64,000 nt of DNA from Manis javanica (Eukaryota; Chordata; Mammalia; Pholidota; Manidae): NCBI RefSeq assembly GCF_040802235.1, contig NC_133156.1, positions 116,590,173 through 116,654,172 of the forward strand, read 5' to 3'. The notes beneath the pieces are model-generated. The model was not told the origin of the DNA. It ran no database searches and worked only from the letters and a program-made list of their open reading frames with translations. Positions 48,301-59,311 of the stretch are shown piece by piece (position 1 is the first letter of the stretch; every line of letters begins with the position of its first letter). The position numbers were made by a program, and so were the translations under genes.

Positions 48301-50838
48301 GAGAAGGAAAATAATTCTAAATAGTGTCTCCTTGATAGGGCAAATTGGCAAAATTTGAATTCAGGTTTAAAAATAATTGTTTTATTTGTAAACTGTACTT
48401 CCTTCAGACTTTCTCTAGCTCTAAGAACAGCCTCTCAGATTTTAATGAATTGCTTAATTTAGTTGGTGAGCTCAACAGGTTAATTGTTCTAGTTATGTCA
48501 TTTTACACATTTTAATCTCCATAATAACCCTATAAGGCTTATTTACTGCTTTTAAAGATGTAAACACTAAGACAATGCAAGCAAAGTATATATAACTTAT
48601 ACTGTTTAATAAATGCTGCATTAATTCCTCATATTTTGGGATTATTTCAGTATTTTGCATGTTTGCAAATGCCTAATAGTTATAAATATACCCAACTATT
48701 TTGAAACAAAGGCAGAAACAATTCCTATAACATGCTTAAAAGTTATGAAGCATCTGTAAGTATAGAAATAATATACCATACCTATTGGAATTGCCAAATC
48801 AAAGTGGAGTTTTTCTATTTCATTGTATCCTAGATGCCATCAATTATGACACATTATTTTATGTCCTATTTAAAAAATGCTGTTAAAGTAAGACACATGG
48901 CTATAGCCCCATCAATAGTAGGATGCATTCTGATTTTTAAAGATATTAAAATGTGAAAAAAAAACACTATAAAATAAAAAATACAGTAATTAGTTTTGAA
49001 ATCAACTTGACTATTGCTATGGTTACTTGTATTTGTTTAATCTTTGAACATTTAGAACATTACACAGTATATGTTAAACATTTATCAACTTTAATTTTTA
49101 AATCAAATTCTATTAAGCTCTCAAAAGCAATTCAGAAATGAGAAAAAAATGTACCACTAGCTAGTACATTTTACTATGCTAAAATCCATTGGAATTTATA
49201 ACCATTCAAATTACCAAAGCACTTAGTTTTGCAAGCCTTTGGGCTCTCAAGATACTTTTGAAATTTAAATTACAAATAGCTTTAAACTGGGGTTTAATAT
49301 TGTGTTGTTTTATATCTATAAGCTTTGAACCTATGATTTGTGGGCACAGAAAAAGATAAAGACTTTCAGCAAATTAAAGGCCTAGATTCATGCAGAATAG
49401 AATATTATGTTCAATGGTAAATGGGCAGTCATTTGTTACTTTCAGCTGACAGCACTATGGTGGACACATTAACAAAGTTTGGTGAAGTTCAAAACATTTC
49501 CTGGCATAGCTGAGATAAGAACTATTGATTTTTGAGCAAAGTTTATTGGCATTTTTGAATTATCAGAGAGATATTAGTTTGTTTTGGAATATAACATTAG
49601 ATTGGATGCACTGTTGATGCAGGTGCATAAGGTTCCATTTAGGTCAACTGATTTTAGAATTATTTGTTTGACTTTACTGTAATCAATCTAAGCTCTTTTA
49701 ATCAGTTTATTCAATTTTGCTTCTGCAGATATCAATACAGTGGTTTGGCTTTCTTTTTAAGCCTTATGTATATTTCATATTCTTCTTCAGAATTCTTAAA
49801 ACTTTTAGAAATGCTCATTTTATGAAAAGGAAAGTTTGAATTCTGCTATTGACTTAACCTGTATAGACAGACATTTAGGTGAACTATTGAACTTCAATTG
49901 TATTACACCTTACTTTATCTATTTTTAAAACATTCATGTTAATTCATTTGTAAGATGCTTAAGGATTTTTTGGTTAAATGCAAACTTTTCACAAGAAATA
50001 TTTCATAATGGGTATGGCTAGGAACCAAATTTCAATAATCATAAGTCTAACTATTGAGACTGACATCAACTTTTCTCGTTAATACGATGCTAGAAAAACA
50101 AAGCCAGTTCAGTCCTAATTATCAAGCTTCATATGTGTTAGCTCTTCAGATCATTTTTCATGCATTCCTGCTAATCCTATAAACTTGTTGATAAAGTGAT
50201 TCACAAATTTGTTCCAGACACCAGAGGATGAAGACTTCTGTAAGAATGTATCTTCGGCTACTGTGGAACAGACCACCGAGGCCCTGCAGCCACCTCATCA
50301 TCACTGGCATGGTCATGTGCATGGGCATCAGCATCTTGAAAGTGGTCAGCTTTCAGAGAATCAGCAACCAGAGGCACCAGATGCTCCTGTGCACCCCCCG
50401 CCTCCAGGCCTTCATCACCACCATAAGCACAAGGGCCACCAAAGACAGGGTCACCCAGAGAACTGAGATATGCCAGCAGGAAGTGAAAGTTTACAACTTC
50501 CTGTTCCACGAAAAAAGCTCTGACGAAAGGGTTGTATAAACCAATTACTCTGCAAGTTGCCCCAAAATTCAGAGTTGGCCCCTAGCAGCTGATGCTGACA
50601 CTGTCGACACCTGGTATTTGAAAAAACAGGGTCTGCAATCACCTGACAGTGTAAAGAAAACCTCCCCTCTTTATGTAGCTGACAGGGACTTTGGGTACAG
50701 GAGAACGTCATTGAATCTTGACAGTGACGTTTGCCTGCAGCTGCCTGACAGGCAAGTCAGCAGCTAAAGCCCACAGAAGCCAGCACCAATTGAAGCTGAA
50801 AAAATAAGGCAGAAATGTGAAAGTGACCTTCAAACTAA
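45166..50838 (+). CDS. SELENOP: Selenoprotein P (spliced, 384 codons, 14 in-frame UGA)
   Basis: SELENOP is the secreted plasma protein made mainly in liver. It carries selenium to brain and testis through ApoER2 and megalin; its N-terminal thioredoxin-like domain can reduce peroxides. Joining 45,166-45,368, 46,064-46,276, 47,539-47,656 and 50,218-50,838 gives one frame from ATG to TAA with GT-AG introns and phases that fit. Visible parts are a signal peptide (about 1-19), the Sec59-x-x-Cys redox site (UHLC), the glycosylation site NIS, histidine clusters (about 205-217 and 245-260), and a UGA-rich C-terminal tail ending PSN. UGAs fall at codons 59, 261, 280, 303, 305, 321, 333, 346, 348, 355, 370, 372, 379 and 381. 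Human has 381 aa and 10 Sec. Codons 280, 305 and 346 align with human Cys, and 261 with human Arg. Two SECIS elements follow. An automated caller would wrongly stop at codon 59. Confidence 0.96.
46064..46276 (+). other. SELENOP: SELENOP exon 3
   Basis: It encodes LEDLRVKLEKEGYSNISY through QTDVWTLLNG to DFLIYDR, nearly identical to human. It forms the core of the thioredoxin-like fold. Acceptor TTTTAG, donor CAG/GTGTGT. Confidence 0.95.
47539..47656 (+). other. SELENOP: SELENOP exon 4
   Basis: It encodes CGRLVYQLSLPYSF through PYVEEAIKIAYCEKKCGNC, the end of the N-terminal domain with its conserved cysteines and an NCS sequon. It ends SLM against SLTTL in human. Donor ATG/GTATTT. Confidence 0.93.
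50464..50466 (+). other. SELENOP: UGA codon 261 at a human arginine position
   Basis: In-frame TGA within PEN-UGA-DMPA. The human protein has Arg here (PENRDMPA), a one-base difference (AGA to TGA). It would be read as Sec or cause release after the histidine-rich region, giving a short isoform like those known from rat plasma that end at early UGAs. Confidence 0.8.
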
Positions 50839-51079
50839 ATATTTAAAATAGGATAAATTCCCCAAGTCAGTCTAGACAATTTCTACCAGTTTTACAAGCT
50901 ACCTATTTAATAGTGATCCAAAAACAGAAATTGGATTTGTGCAAAGAAATCTATTATACTAACTTCCAAATTTTAAAATTTTAGTCAAAGAAATTTTCAC
51001 CCAAACCATATTTTTATTACAGGGCAACTGAAAGGTGATTGAAGCATTTGGTTAATATGTTTTTCTTTTTCTTTTTCCA

Positions 51080-51165
51080 GCTTTCTACTTGCATTAATGA
51101 GAACAGAAACAGAAACTATGACCTAGGGGTTTCTGTTGGATAGTTAGCAATTTAGAAAGGAGGAA
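51080..51165 (+). promoter_or_regulatory. SELENOP: SECIS element 1 (SELENOP)
   Basis: A hairpin with all SECIS parts. The ATGA quartet is at 51,097-51,100; helix AACAGAAAC (51,102-51,110) pairs exactly with GTTTCTGTT (51,129-51,137); the apical loop has the AA motif near 51,113-51,115; the closing GA is at 51,139-51,140. A lower stem is formed by CTTTCTA...TGC and GCA...TAGAAAG. It recruits SBP2 and eEFSec to decode UGA. Confidence 0.9.
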
Positions 51166-51494
51166 GAACAACAAAAGCATGTTTTCCATTTTTTTATTTC
51201 TCAAAACGATATTAGTCTTTTTAATCTTATATGTTTAACTGATTAAACTTTGAAGCAATTCTACTTTTTAAGATCCAGAAATACTTACACATGAATATTT
51301 TGCCATGACATTTTAAATATCCATTTTTACTCTTAAGATCCATATCTTGATTTTTGCTATCACATATCAATGGAACCTTTATATCTTGTTTTCTTTATCT
51401 AGCATTGTATTGAATCTTTAAAATTTGAGACTGCCTGTCTTGAAAGCAGTAAGGGAAAAGATAAAAGAATGCTGACTATCTCTTGATTGCTTAG

Positions 51495-51570
51495 TAAGTA
51501 TTTCCATAGTCAATGATGGTTCAATAGGTAAACTAAGTCCTAGAAACCTGAATTCTTTTATGGTAAATAC
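51495..51570 (+). promoter_or_regulatory. SELENOP: SECIS element 2 (SELENOP)
   Basis: The ATGA quartet is at 51,513-51,516, helix GGTTcAATAGG pairs with CCTAGAAACC, an AAA-containing loop follows (around 51,530-51,533), and the closing GA is at 51,550-51,551. SELENOP is the vertebrate selenoprotein with two SECIS elements; the order and spacing here fit. Confidence 0.85.
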
Positions 51571-51619
51571 TGTTAAGCAAGAATGCAGTACACAGTTGGC
51601 CAAAGTGTGGATTTCTTTA

Positions 51620-51625
51620 AATAAA
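51620..51625 (+). terminator. SELENOP: SELENOP polyA signal
   Basis: AATAAA in the same context as human (AATAAA then CTCAATTAAAAA...TTAAAGC). Cleavage is expected near 51,645. Confidence 0.85.
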
Positions 51626-51682
51626 CTCAATTAAAAATGTTTAAAGCTGTTTCTTTTTCCCATTGTTATTTAGGCAGTATAT

Positions 51683-51688
51683 TTTATT
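51683..51688 (-). terminator. CCDC152: Candidate CCDC152 polyA signal
   Basis: AATAAA on the minus strand, about 95 nt after the CCDC152 stop. Cleavage would fall near 51,665, leaving only about 20 bp between the two transcript ends. Longer CCDC152 transcripts reaching into SELENOP are possible. Confidence 0.55.
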
Positions 51689-51780
51689 GACAATAGAAGT
51701 TGATTTTTTAGAAATTCACTTTTAAAGAAAATTCTGCTTTTAAAGAAATTAAACAGCAGTGGGTGAATATACTGCTATAC

Positions 51781-51903
51781 TCAAAACCGTCTACGCTTAT
51801 GGTGAGGATCTTTGCCAACAGAGATGCGTTGCTCTAAGTCACGAATGGTATTACGAAGAACTGTAATCTCCTTGTCCTTTTCTTCTCGAAGATGCTGAAG
51901 CTT
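51781..51903 (-). other. CCDC152: CCDC152 last coding exon
   Basis: 41 codons from KLQHLREEKDKEI to the RRRF stop. The acceptor is TTTAG at 51,904-51,908. Confidence 0.93.
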
Positions 51904-54900
51904 CTAAACGAAGGAGATAAAAGTTTGTTATTGCAATTCAAAAATACTGAGATTAAGTACAAGGAAGAACAAGACAACAACAAAAACTATACTTCTGGTT
52001 TAAGCAGGTTTTAAAAAAGACAGCTTATTTTGAAAGGTTTCTAATTTTATTTTTGTGGGATTTAACATAGTAAAACTAGTGTAAGAATACAAAAACATAC
52101 ATTAGCACTGTTTTTTTTGGTTTGTTCCTTTCTCCCTATCAGCCTGAAGGTATAAGCCATACAAAGGAGGAGTTAGTTGTTGAGGAGAAGTTCATTAAAA
52201 TCACCTTCAAAATAAAGGTAGTTTTATTGGAACCAAACTGAGGACACAGGCTCGGGAAGATCTCACTCCTACAGGTAGAGTAGGAGATAGGCTCCAAAGG
52301 GTCCAAACCATACAAAGGTTTTATATCTTTAGGAGACAGGCAGGAGAAGACAAAACTTCAAAGCAGGTACACTTCATTTACATAGACATGATGCAGAGGA
52401 AAGAGTGGGGGCGGGGCTGACAATACATCCTTGCACAGAAGGATATTAAGCGGGAGGGCAAACATTCTTGCTTACCTTTCTGCAGGAATGCAGATGCCAA
52501 CTGTTTAGCTTTTAAGTTAATTAACAGATGGTATGTAGTTTGAAAATTTAAGTTTTCATGGGTGGCCATTTTGAGACCCCCAGAATTAATGAAGCCTTAG
52601 AAATCTTATTTCTAAATAAGTCAGTCTTATTTAAAAATACACTGTGGAATTCCTTGGATGGTCCAAAGAGTCAGAAGACTTCCCTAGTGTTTTAATTTAC
52701 TACTGAGATTTACAAGTTTAAATTGGAAGTGGAGATTATCCAAAATCTAGTACCTTTCTGCTTTTGTAATATATTTTAAGAAAAACTGTTAGGTATATTG
52801 TTAGTAAATATTAGATAACTGTTATAGAAATTTACTAAGAAAATTAATTAAGCAACAGCCATGGAAAAAACACATACCCTTCTGTAGATACTCTGCGGCG
52901 AAACAGTAGAATCTGGATATGATTTTGATTTATTTTGAATTCTTGCTAGTTTGGTATCAAACTGAAAGTTTAAAAAGAAAGTTACTGAGAACATTTTAGT
53001 TCAGCATATAGAAATAATTGTTTCTATAAATATAAGTACAATCTATTATATATTTTGACATATAATCTGTAACTTAAGTCATTCTCTGTATAACAGATAG
53101 AGAAGTCTTTCTTAAAGAAAAAATTTTTAAGAAAGAGCAAAGAACACCCAAATAAGATTGACTCTGGCTGCAAGTTGAAATTATTGTTTTAAAGAAACTC
53201 TAAAAGTATGGTCTAGTACAGTTTGTGGGGAGATTTTCAGAAGTACCAAGTATATTGTTAGTAAATATTAGGTAACTCTAGAGCACTACTTTAGAGATTC
53301 TGGGATGGGGTCAGCATTATCTTTTTCTCATTATTAAGTGACTCTATCATGCAGGGTGAAGGATCTAGTTAACCAGTGCTGAGGATCTAGTCCTTTAAAG
53401 ATAGTTAAAAATATTTTTATGTTATTATGAGTGTGCTTTTGTAAGGAAAATGTAGTATGATCAACAGTCATGGGAGAAAAACTCATATACTCTTCTGTAG
53501 AAACTTTGAGACTGAGTAGTAGAATTTGGATATGGTTTTATTGACTTAATTTGAACTCATGCTGGTTTGACATTAAACAGAATCCAGTTAAAAAAATTCT
53601 CATAGGCCATACTAATAGATTATATTTTGTGCATAATCTTCCATTATAATTCTTCACTTTCAGGTTGAGTTTAGTGTAGCCTCTCTGTGGATGTGGCACA
53701 AACTCCCTGAGATTGTGTCCTAGTTTGGGGAGAGAAATGGATAGTTTCAATGAAGACAAATAGCAAAGAGTTCTGTGTATCAGTCAAACAACAGAGTTGG
53801 GCTGGACCAGTGACAGGGCAGAATGGCAAACAAAATGCACACTACCAATCAGTAGATTAGAAGCCGAAGGTAGATCCCGAATCACAGCCTGTTGTGTCTC
53901 AGCCGGCCATCCAGCCCTCTCTGTGGCTCTCGTGTGTGCATCTGACCACATGGCGGGAGCTGCAAAGAGCCTCTCAAATAATGCTGGTCCCCTTTTGTTC
54001 AATGATTGTATAGTCTGCAACACTGTACCTCAGCAGACACTCCAGGGACACCAAATATTCAGAAATGTGAATATTAAGCTATCTGAATTAAGCCAGTGAA
54101 TTCTGACAACATAAGGTAAGTGGGAGTCAGGCTGGGGGAAAGCAATGGAAGAGTGATGGAAAGTGAGATTGGTAGAAGCCAGAAAAAAAAATTAAAGGAC
54201 AAATATACTGTCAAAATATCAGTATCTCTGAGATTCCAACATTTGTTCTACAACCTGCTGAAAGGACTTTAGAGCCAAGAACTGGAACATCAGCCTTTGA
54301 GATACCCTATTTGCAGACTTGTTAAAAAATTTTCAAATATCTGCTTTGACTGCCCCTATGATATGTATTTTACACACTTTTATTAGGGAGAAGTTTGTCT
54401 TTTTTTTTTAATCTCAAATAAAACAAAAGGAATTTCTAGTTGGTTCACCATGTTCATAATTTCTGCTGAGGAGAGAGAAATGTTATGGCTCATAAACACT
54501 CCCCACTGCTGGAAGGGGAGTCCTATGAAGCTGCTGAGACTCAGCTACAAATGTAGGTAATCTTCAGTCATCTGTTCCCTATTTCAGGGGAAACAGTACC
54601 CGTACTAGAAACTAGGTCCTTTTGAATGGCTGAAGAGTCCCACCTTCAGGCTAAGTGCTGCAAGTAGTTGAGTGGGGACTTGAGAAATGCAGGGGACAGA
54701 GAATGAGCAGTTGGGAAGACCTCTTGACAGAATTTTTTCTACTGGAATTTTTCTCACTGTGATAAAAGATAATCTAAATATGGTCTAGACTAAGAGATGC
54801 AGCCTCAAATTTAACAGACCCTTAAACACTTGCCTCTAGCTGTAGTCTGATTATTTCATTTTGCTTTGCCTTTTCTTGAGTTCTTAACTTTGCATTTAAC

Positions 54901-57900
54901 TCGGAAATTTCCACTTCTTTTTTCTCTATCAGTTCTTTATGCTTTTCTTCATTTACTACAACTGAATAAAATAAATAAGAGGAATTCATCTTAACACTTC
55001 AAAAATCTTACAAGCTTACATTTCTTTAGCATTTTAAACAATCCATAAGTAAATTTCATTAATAAAAATATAATTTTTAAAACCTGTTTATGTGCAGGGT
55101 AGCTTCTATATATTTTTGACAAGCTTTTGCAAAATGTTTGAAACACACAAGTCACCCATCAAACACTTGAGAATGAATAAACCAATTTGCAATCTTAAAC
55201 ATCAATGCTATATATATATATATACATATTTCAATGAGAGAAAATAAATAGGAGATTTGGTGATTAAAGAAGGACACAAAGTCTAGGTTGCTAAGTATAG
55301 ATTAGATGGCTCCAAATTAATAGATGATTCTAGAATTACATCAAGCCCCTACTATACTCTATTCCATTTGATTGTGCTTCTTTTATTCCCATCATGTCTC
55401 TATACTTCAGCAGATTTCCTCTTTCCCAAATTTCTTACCCCTATTAATTCCTATTAACGGGATCCTCAAGGAAATCTTTGATTTTAGGGAGAGAAGAAAG
55501 AGTCAATTAGTCCACAAGCCCCACAAATAAGGGGCTTCCACCCATGAGTAATTCACTACTTACTTGATTTTATGCCTCTTTTCTCCTCATTTGGATTGTG
55601 TCTAGGTTCTCTCTTAGCAGTTTCTACCACCTACATACTGTTGTCAGGCTAGTCTTTCTAAAGCAAACCTCTAAGTATGGCCATCACCTTCTCAAAAACC
55701 TTTAATCTCTTCTATTTCCTTACCCTGACAATTTAAGGGGTCAAAACATTCAGCCCCAGCCACAGACTTTGGTCTTTCCCTTGCTGAATCTTTTCGTAAA
55801 ACACAAGGAAAAGGCAAGAAATGGACTACTATTCCCTAGCTTGTTCTATGTCTCCTTCTCTGTGTCTTGGCTTTTGTTTTCTTTCTGCCAGGAGGCTCTT
55901 GTTCCCATCTTCACGGATGAACCTTATCCATATTCAGGATTTAGATTATGGCCTAGTACTTAACAGTGTTGAAGGACAGAAGTTAATAATTTTTATGAAG
56001 TTCAATTTAGAATTATTTTCCTTTGTTGTCTGTACTTTTTCTTTCTTTCCAAGAACTTGTGGTTAACTCAAAGTCATGAAGATATTCTTCTCTGCTTACT
56101 TTTAGCAGCTTTATAGATGTAGGCTTACATTCAGACCTATCATTCGTCTTGTTAATTTTTGCAAATAGTGTGCCTAAACATGGGCTCATACATTTAGGAA
56201 ACCAGTTAACCCTCAACATAAGTTCATGAGACCTGCTTTACCAAAGAAAAAAAATTTCAGTAATGAAATTATATTCAATATGCTGAGTATATAAATGTGA
56301 AAGTTATTAATTATACATTTTTTATTAATTTTCTAAGGATATTAACTATTTCATATTAAATAATCTTAAGTGGAAACATCATGAATCCAATATGGAACTG
56401 TTGTAATTTATGTCATACAAATATATAGAATGGTACAAAATTTTAAAATGCATCAAGGCAATGTTCATTCACTAATACTGGAAATTACTGAAAAAAGTTT
56501 ATATATGTACTTACATTATTTTATGAAGTCTTAGAATTCAGTAAACTAAGAATAAAAAGCTTACCTTTTTCCTGCATATCCTGGTAAAGTTTCCTTATTT
56601 CTTTCTTATATCCCCCCTCTTTGATTTTCATTTCAGTCATGAGTTTGGCAATATTATTCTTATATTCCTAAAGATTAAAATATATACTTATTCCTCGATT
56701 TAAATATGTGTATAGAGATTTTGATTAATTAGAAAGGTGAAATTCTCCAAGTTTATATTAATTTTTGATATGTAATCATACCTAGAGGGGAAAGATATTG
56801 TTCATTGTTTGACTAATTAGCTCTGAAAAGGACCTATTTCTGGTCCCAGGAGAGATCATCTAGAGACAGTATCTTTGTTTTCTGAATACTCATCACCAGT
56901 GTTTAGCATAGATCTCAGAGTATTTTAATTGTGTGAGTAAATGATAAGATAGCATTAAAATATGTCCAATAAAAGCCAAAACTATACTTTAGAGCCAACA
57001 GTAGGTACTGTTTGATAGCCAGCAAGCTTAACCTAAGGAAGGATGAATCCCTTTGATGTGGGCTGAAGTACTGTTTCTAAAAATTTATATAAACACCCCT
57101 AATACCTAGAAGAAAGTTAAGCATTACCCATGGTAAGGATTAGCTTTATAAGGAGGAGGCTAAAGAAAGATGGGTTTGGAATTTGAGAAGTGTTCAACAG
57201 GTGCTTGGGATTAGTTTCTTAGGTTATTGATGCATAGACACTGTTTATTATGCTAATACGGAGACACTGAGAGAGGTGTTGGAAGAGAAAGCCTCTAAGA
57301 TAAAAATTTACAAACTTCCCAGAGGTATGTTCCTACAAAAAGAAAACACTTGCAGGCCTAAGATAGAGGCAGAAGAATAGGAAAGCAGGAAGAATAAAAG
57401 GGAAGTAGGACAGTAAGAAAGAGACAGTAATGAAGGCAAGAGATCAAGGAAAGCCTCTAAATATAAAAGCTGAGACTTGGTGTTTACTCATTGTTGTATT
57501 CCCAACTCCTAGTGTTTATCTCTTGATTTATACTTGAATGAATTAGAGTGCCAATAAGAATTATTTATATTAGAGTTCTTAGCATAGACCGAGGATATAG
57601 GCTTTTGATGATCCACTGGCTTTCTGACACTGTATGAAAATTATACACTAGCATATGTGTGTGTACTGTTGAGCATTTTTCTGAGAGGGCTCACAGTTTT
57701 TAATAGATACTCGGTAGTGTTGAGGAGGAAAACAAAGGTCAAGATTCACTGGTTTGGATATAGTCTGAATTCCTACTGATACTATTTATGTGCAAGGCAA
57801 CAGCCTGGGGCCAGGCTGTGTCTCAGTAGGTTCCTCCTCCCCACTCTAGCCTGTGCCAGCCCTACGGGATCCAATCCCTTCTTTCTAAGGGGACCAAGTC

Positions 57901-59311
57901 CCAACAAGTTATTCCTGGCTGCCTTCTTTTCATTTGCCTTCTGAGAACTTTAAATTCCAAGGCATAGCCTCTGGTTGTATTTTTGTTTTTATAAAAAGCT
58001 TAAGGATTTTCTGTGTACAAGTTATAACTTCTCCCAGTCCCACAAATATGGCCAATACCTCCTCAGTTTGTTTCTAGGGATGGTTCTCCACATGTTTTGA
58101 TGCGCCTGGAGGTTTTTTTTGTACTAGATAATTCTCACTGGATTGAGTTCATCTGTAGTTTGCTTTGGATACCAGCTAATTAATGTCAGAATCTTGGGTT
58201 GTGGTGTTTTCTCTTTAATTCCCACCCTTCTGAAAATTCCTATAGTATTCTAGACAAAACAGTATTCTATGGCTTGACATTTTAGAAGAGAAATGAGGCA
58301 AAAATCTCCTCCCCTTCTCCCTGTCATTACACACTAACTTTGTCATTTGTTGTTGAGCTCTGGAGGCAAAGAGTAAGAAAGAACAAAGGAGAGGGATAAA
58401 GGAGAGGAAAAATAAAGTGTAGGATACACTCCAGAGAATATTTAAAATTATCTCAAAGTTGGTGATGAGAAGCTGAATTTTCTAAGACCACAGACAGATG
58501 CTATTCATTACTCCTGAATATTACCAAGAAGCCCTGGCAGGGTTTTAGGATTAGCCTGTGTTTCTTCAGATGCTCCTCAAGTGAGGAACCAGACTGAATT
58601 TAGAGATGATCCTCCAAGTTGAAGTTCTTAGCTTGAGACAAATACAACTTGAATTTTGTTAATCTTAGATTGGTCACAGTGGGTGGGAACTGACATTTAT
58701 TGAATACTTTTTATGTTCTAGGCACTGTGTTGTATGTTCCATAATTGCTATCACTATGCTGCTCCCAAAGGAGAGCAGAAAAATAGCAGAGGGTATGGTG
58801 GATCTTGGGAGAGAACTGGTGATTCACATAAAATGGCCCCTTCATTTGGATGGTGCAATAAAATTACAACAGGTTACTCGAATCATAAAGATTAAAGACT
58901 TATTACTTTATAGTAAAAAAAGTTTTAAAGTGCTAATTAAGAGAGTGTATTCCAGAGGAAAAACCCTATTAACATAATTAAAAAAATATGTAGCAAAATA
59001 GTTGCATCTCTTTTTGGTAGAAAGGAAAACTAATAGAAGTGATACATGGTACACTATGATCTGCAAAAAGACTAGGGTCCTCAAAACTTATATTATTAAA
59101 ATTTTTTTATTTATTAAAAATTCTGCACACATGTGTATATTACTCTATAACTTTTGGCTGTCTTTATTATTGAAAAGAAGTTTTTTCCCTAATTTTTCTA
59201 AATGCTCTACAAGGATTTGATTGATTATAAAGATACATAAACTCACCTGTTCATAAGATTTTAACTTTTCTTTCATAACATCAGCATTTCTTTTTAACTG
59301 TTCATTTTCAC
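51781..59311 (-). CDS. CCDC152: Coiled-coil domain-containing protein 152, C-terminal part (5 exons; 5' exons outside window)
   Basis: The exons, in order on the minus strand, are 59,311-59,247, 56,667-56,565, 54,961-54,834, 52,961-52,878 and 51,903-51,781. Joined, they keep one frame and read GENEQLKRNADVMKEKLKS, then EYKNNIAKLMTEMKIKEGG, then NEEKHKELIEKKEVEISE, then LARIQNKSKSYPDSTV, ending RRRF-stop. This matches the human protein (254 aa) closely; about 167 residues are covered. It is almost entirely heptad-rich coiled coil; its cellular role is poorly known. The N-terminal exons were not found up to 64,000 and should lie further right. The intron after the 54.8-kb exon uses a GC donor; others are GT-AG. 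Its 3' end faces SELENOP. Confidence 0.94.
51904..52877 (-). other. CCDC152: CCDC152 last intron
   Basis: GT-AG intron of 974 bp containing the LTR-like repeat at 52,190-52,590. Confidence 0.85.
52190..52590. repeat. Possible old LTR in a CCDC152 intron
   Basis: Text such as 'ggtagttttattggaaccaaactgaggacacaggctcgggaag', and a later 'aaagagtgggggcggggctgac', has the feel of an old ERV LTR read in reverse (AATAAA-bearing, then R/U5-like). No family is assigned; it is a fossil and non-coding. Confidence 0.3.
52878..52961 (-). other. CCDC152: CCDC152 penultimate exon
   Basis: 84 nt, 28 whole codons (FDTKLARIQNKSKS to SIYRR). Acceptor TTTCAG; donor AGG/GTATGT. Confidence 0.93.
53245..53600 (-). 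pseudogene. Decayed duplicate of the CCDC152 penultimate exon
   Basis: Sequence around 53,492-53,575 aligns with exon 52,878-52,961 at about three quarters identity, including the CTTCTGTAGA and TAGAAT(C/T)TGGATATG words. Flanking intron text also matches: 52,791-52,820 and 53,248-53,277 share 'tatattgttagtaaatatta'. The offset rises from 457 to 613 bp, so copy 2 has about 156 extra bases. In copy 2 the acceptor AG reads TG and the frame has TGA seven codons in, so it should not be spliced in as coding sequence. Confidence 0.75.
54834..54961 (-). other. CCDC152: CCDC152 exon with GC donor
   Basis: 128 nt encoding VVNEEKHKELIEKKEVEISE to NEIIRLQLE. It is followed by GCAAGT instead of GTAAGT at 54,833-54,828. 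The acceptor is TATTCAG. The exon-end consensus (AG/GCAAGT) is the strong form required by GC-AG introns. Confidence 0.9.
55590..55920 (+). mobile_element. L2 LINE fragment
   Basis: It carries 'gtcaggctagtctttctaaagcaaacctctaagtatggcc', 'ctcaaaaacctttaatctcttc' and 'ctttcccttgctgaatctt', the usual L2 3'-region order, diverged. It lies in a CCDC152 intron. Confidence 0.5.
56565..56667 (-). other. CCDC152: CCDC152 exon
   Basis: 103 nt encoding EYKNNIAKLMTEMKIKEGG to KLYQDMQEK plus the first base of the next codon. Acceptor TTTAG, donor AAAG/GTAAGC. Confidence 0.93.
58685..58745 (-). repeat. MIR SINE fragment
   Basis: 'gacatttattgaatactttttatgttctaggcactgtgttgt' is the 3' end of MIR seen in reverse. 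Confidence 0.6.
59247..59311 (-). other. CCDC152: CCDC152 exon (first one in the window)
   Basis: 65 nt encoding GENEQLKRNADVMKEKLKS to YEQ. It begins two bases into a glycine codon whose first base must come from the exon beyond the window. Acceptor ATACAG, donor CAG/GTGAGT. Confidence 0.92.

Larger units (their letters stand above)
50218..51647 (+). other. SELENOP: SELENOP last exon (Sec-rich tail and 3'UTR)
   Basis: It starts ACACCAGAGGATGAAGAC after a CAG acceptor. It codes for the histidine-rich linker and the Sec-rich tail up to TAA at 50,836-50,838. The 3'UTR (50,839-about 51,647) holds both SECIS elements and the polyA signal. The coding part keeps one frame through 13 UGAs. Confidence 0.93.

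Noticed and set aside
50258-50509. 83-aa minus-strand frame and 103-aa +2 frame in the SELENOP last exon
   Set aside because: They are shadows of the histidine-rich SELENOP coding sequence, which is frame-consistent with upstream exons and human protein.
53797-54099. 100-aa plus-strand frame in a CCDC152 intron
   Set aside because: No homology was recognised and it has no splice support. It is slightly CpG-bearing but otherwise unremarkable.
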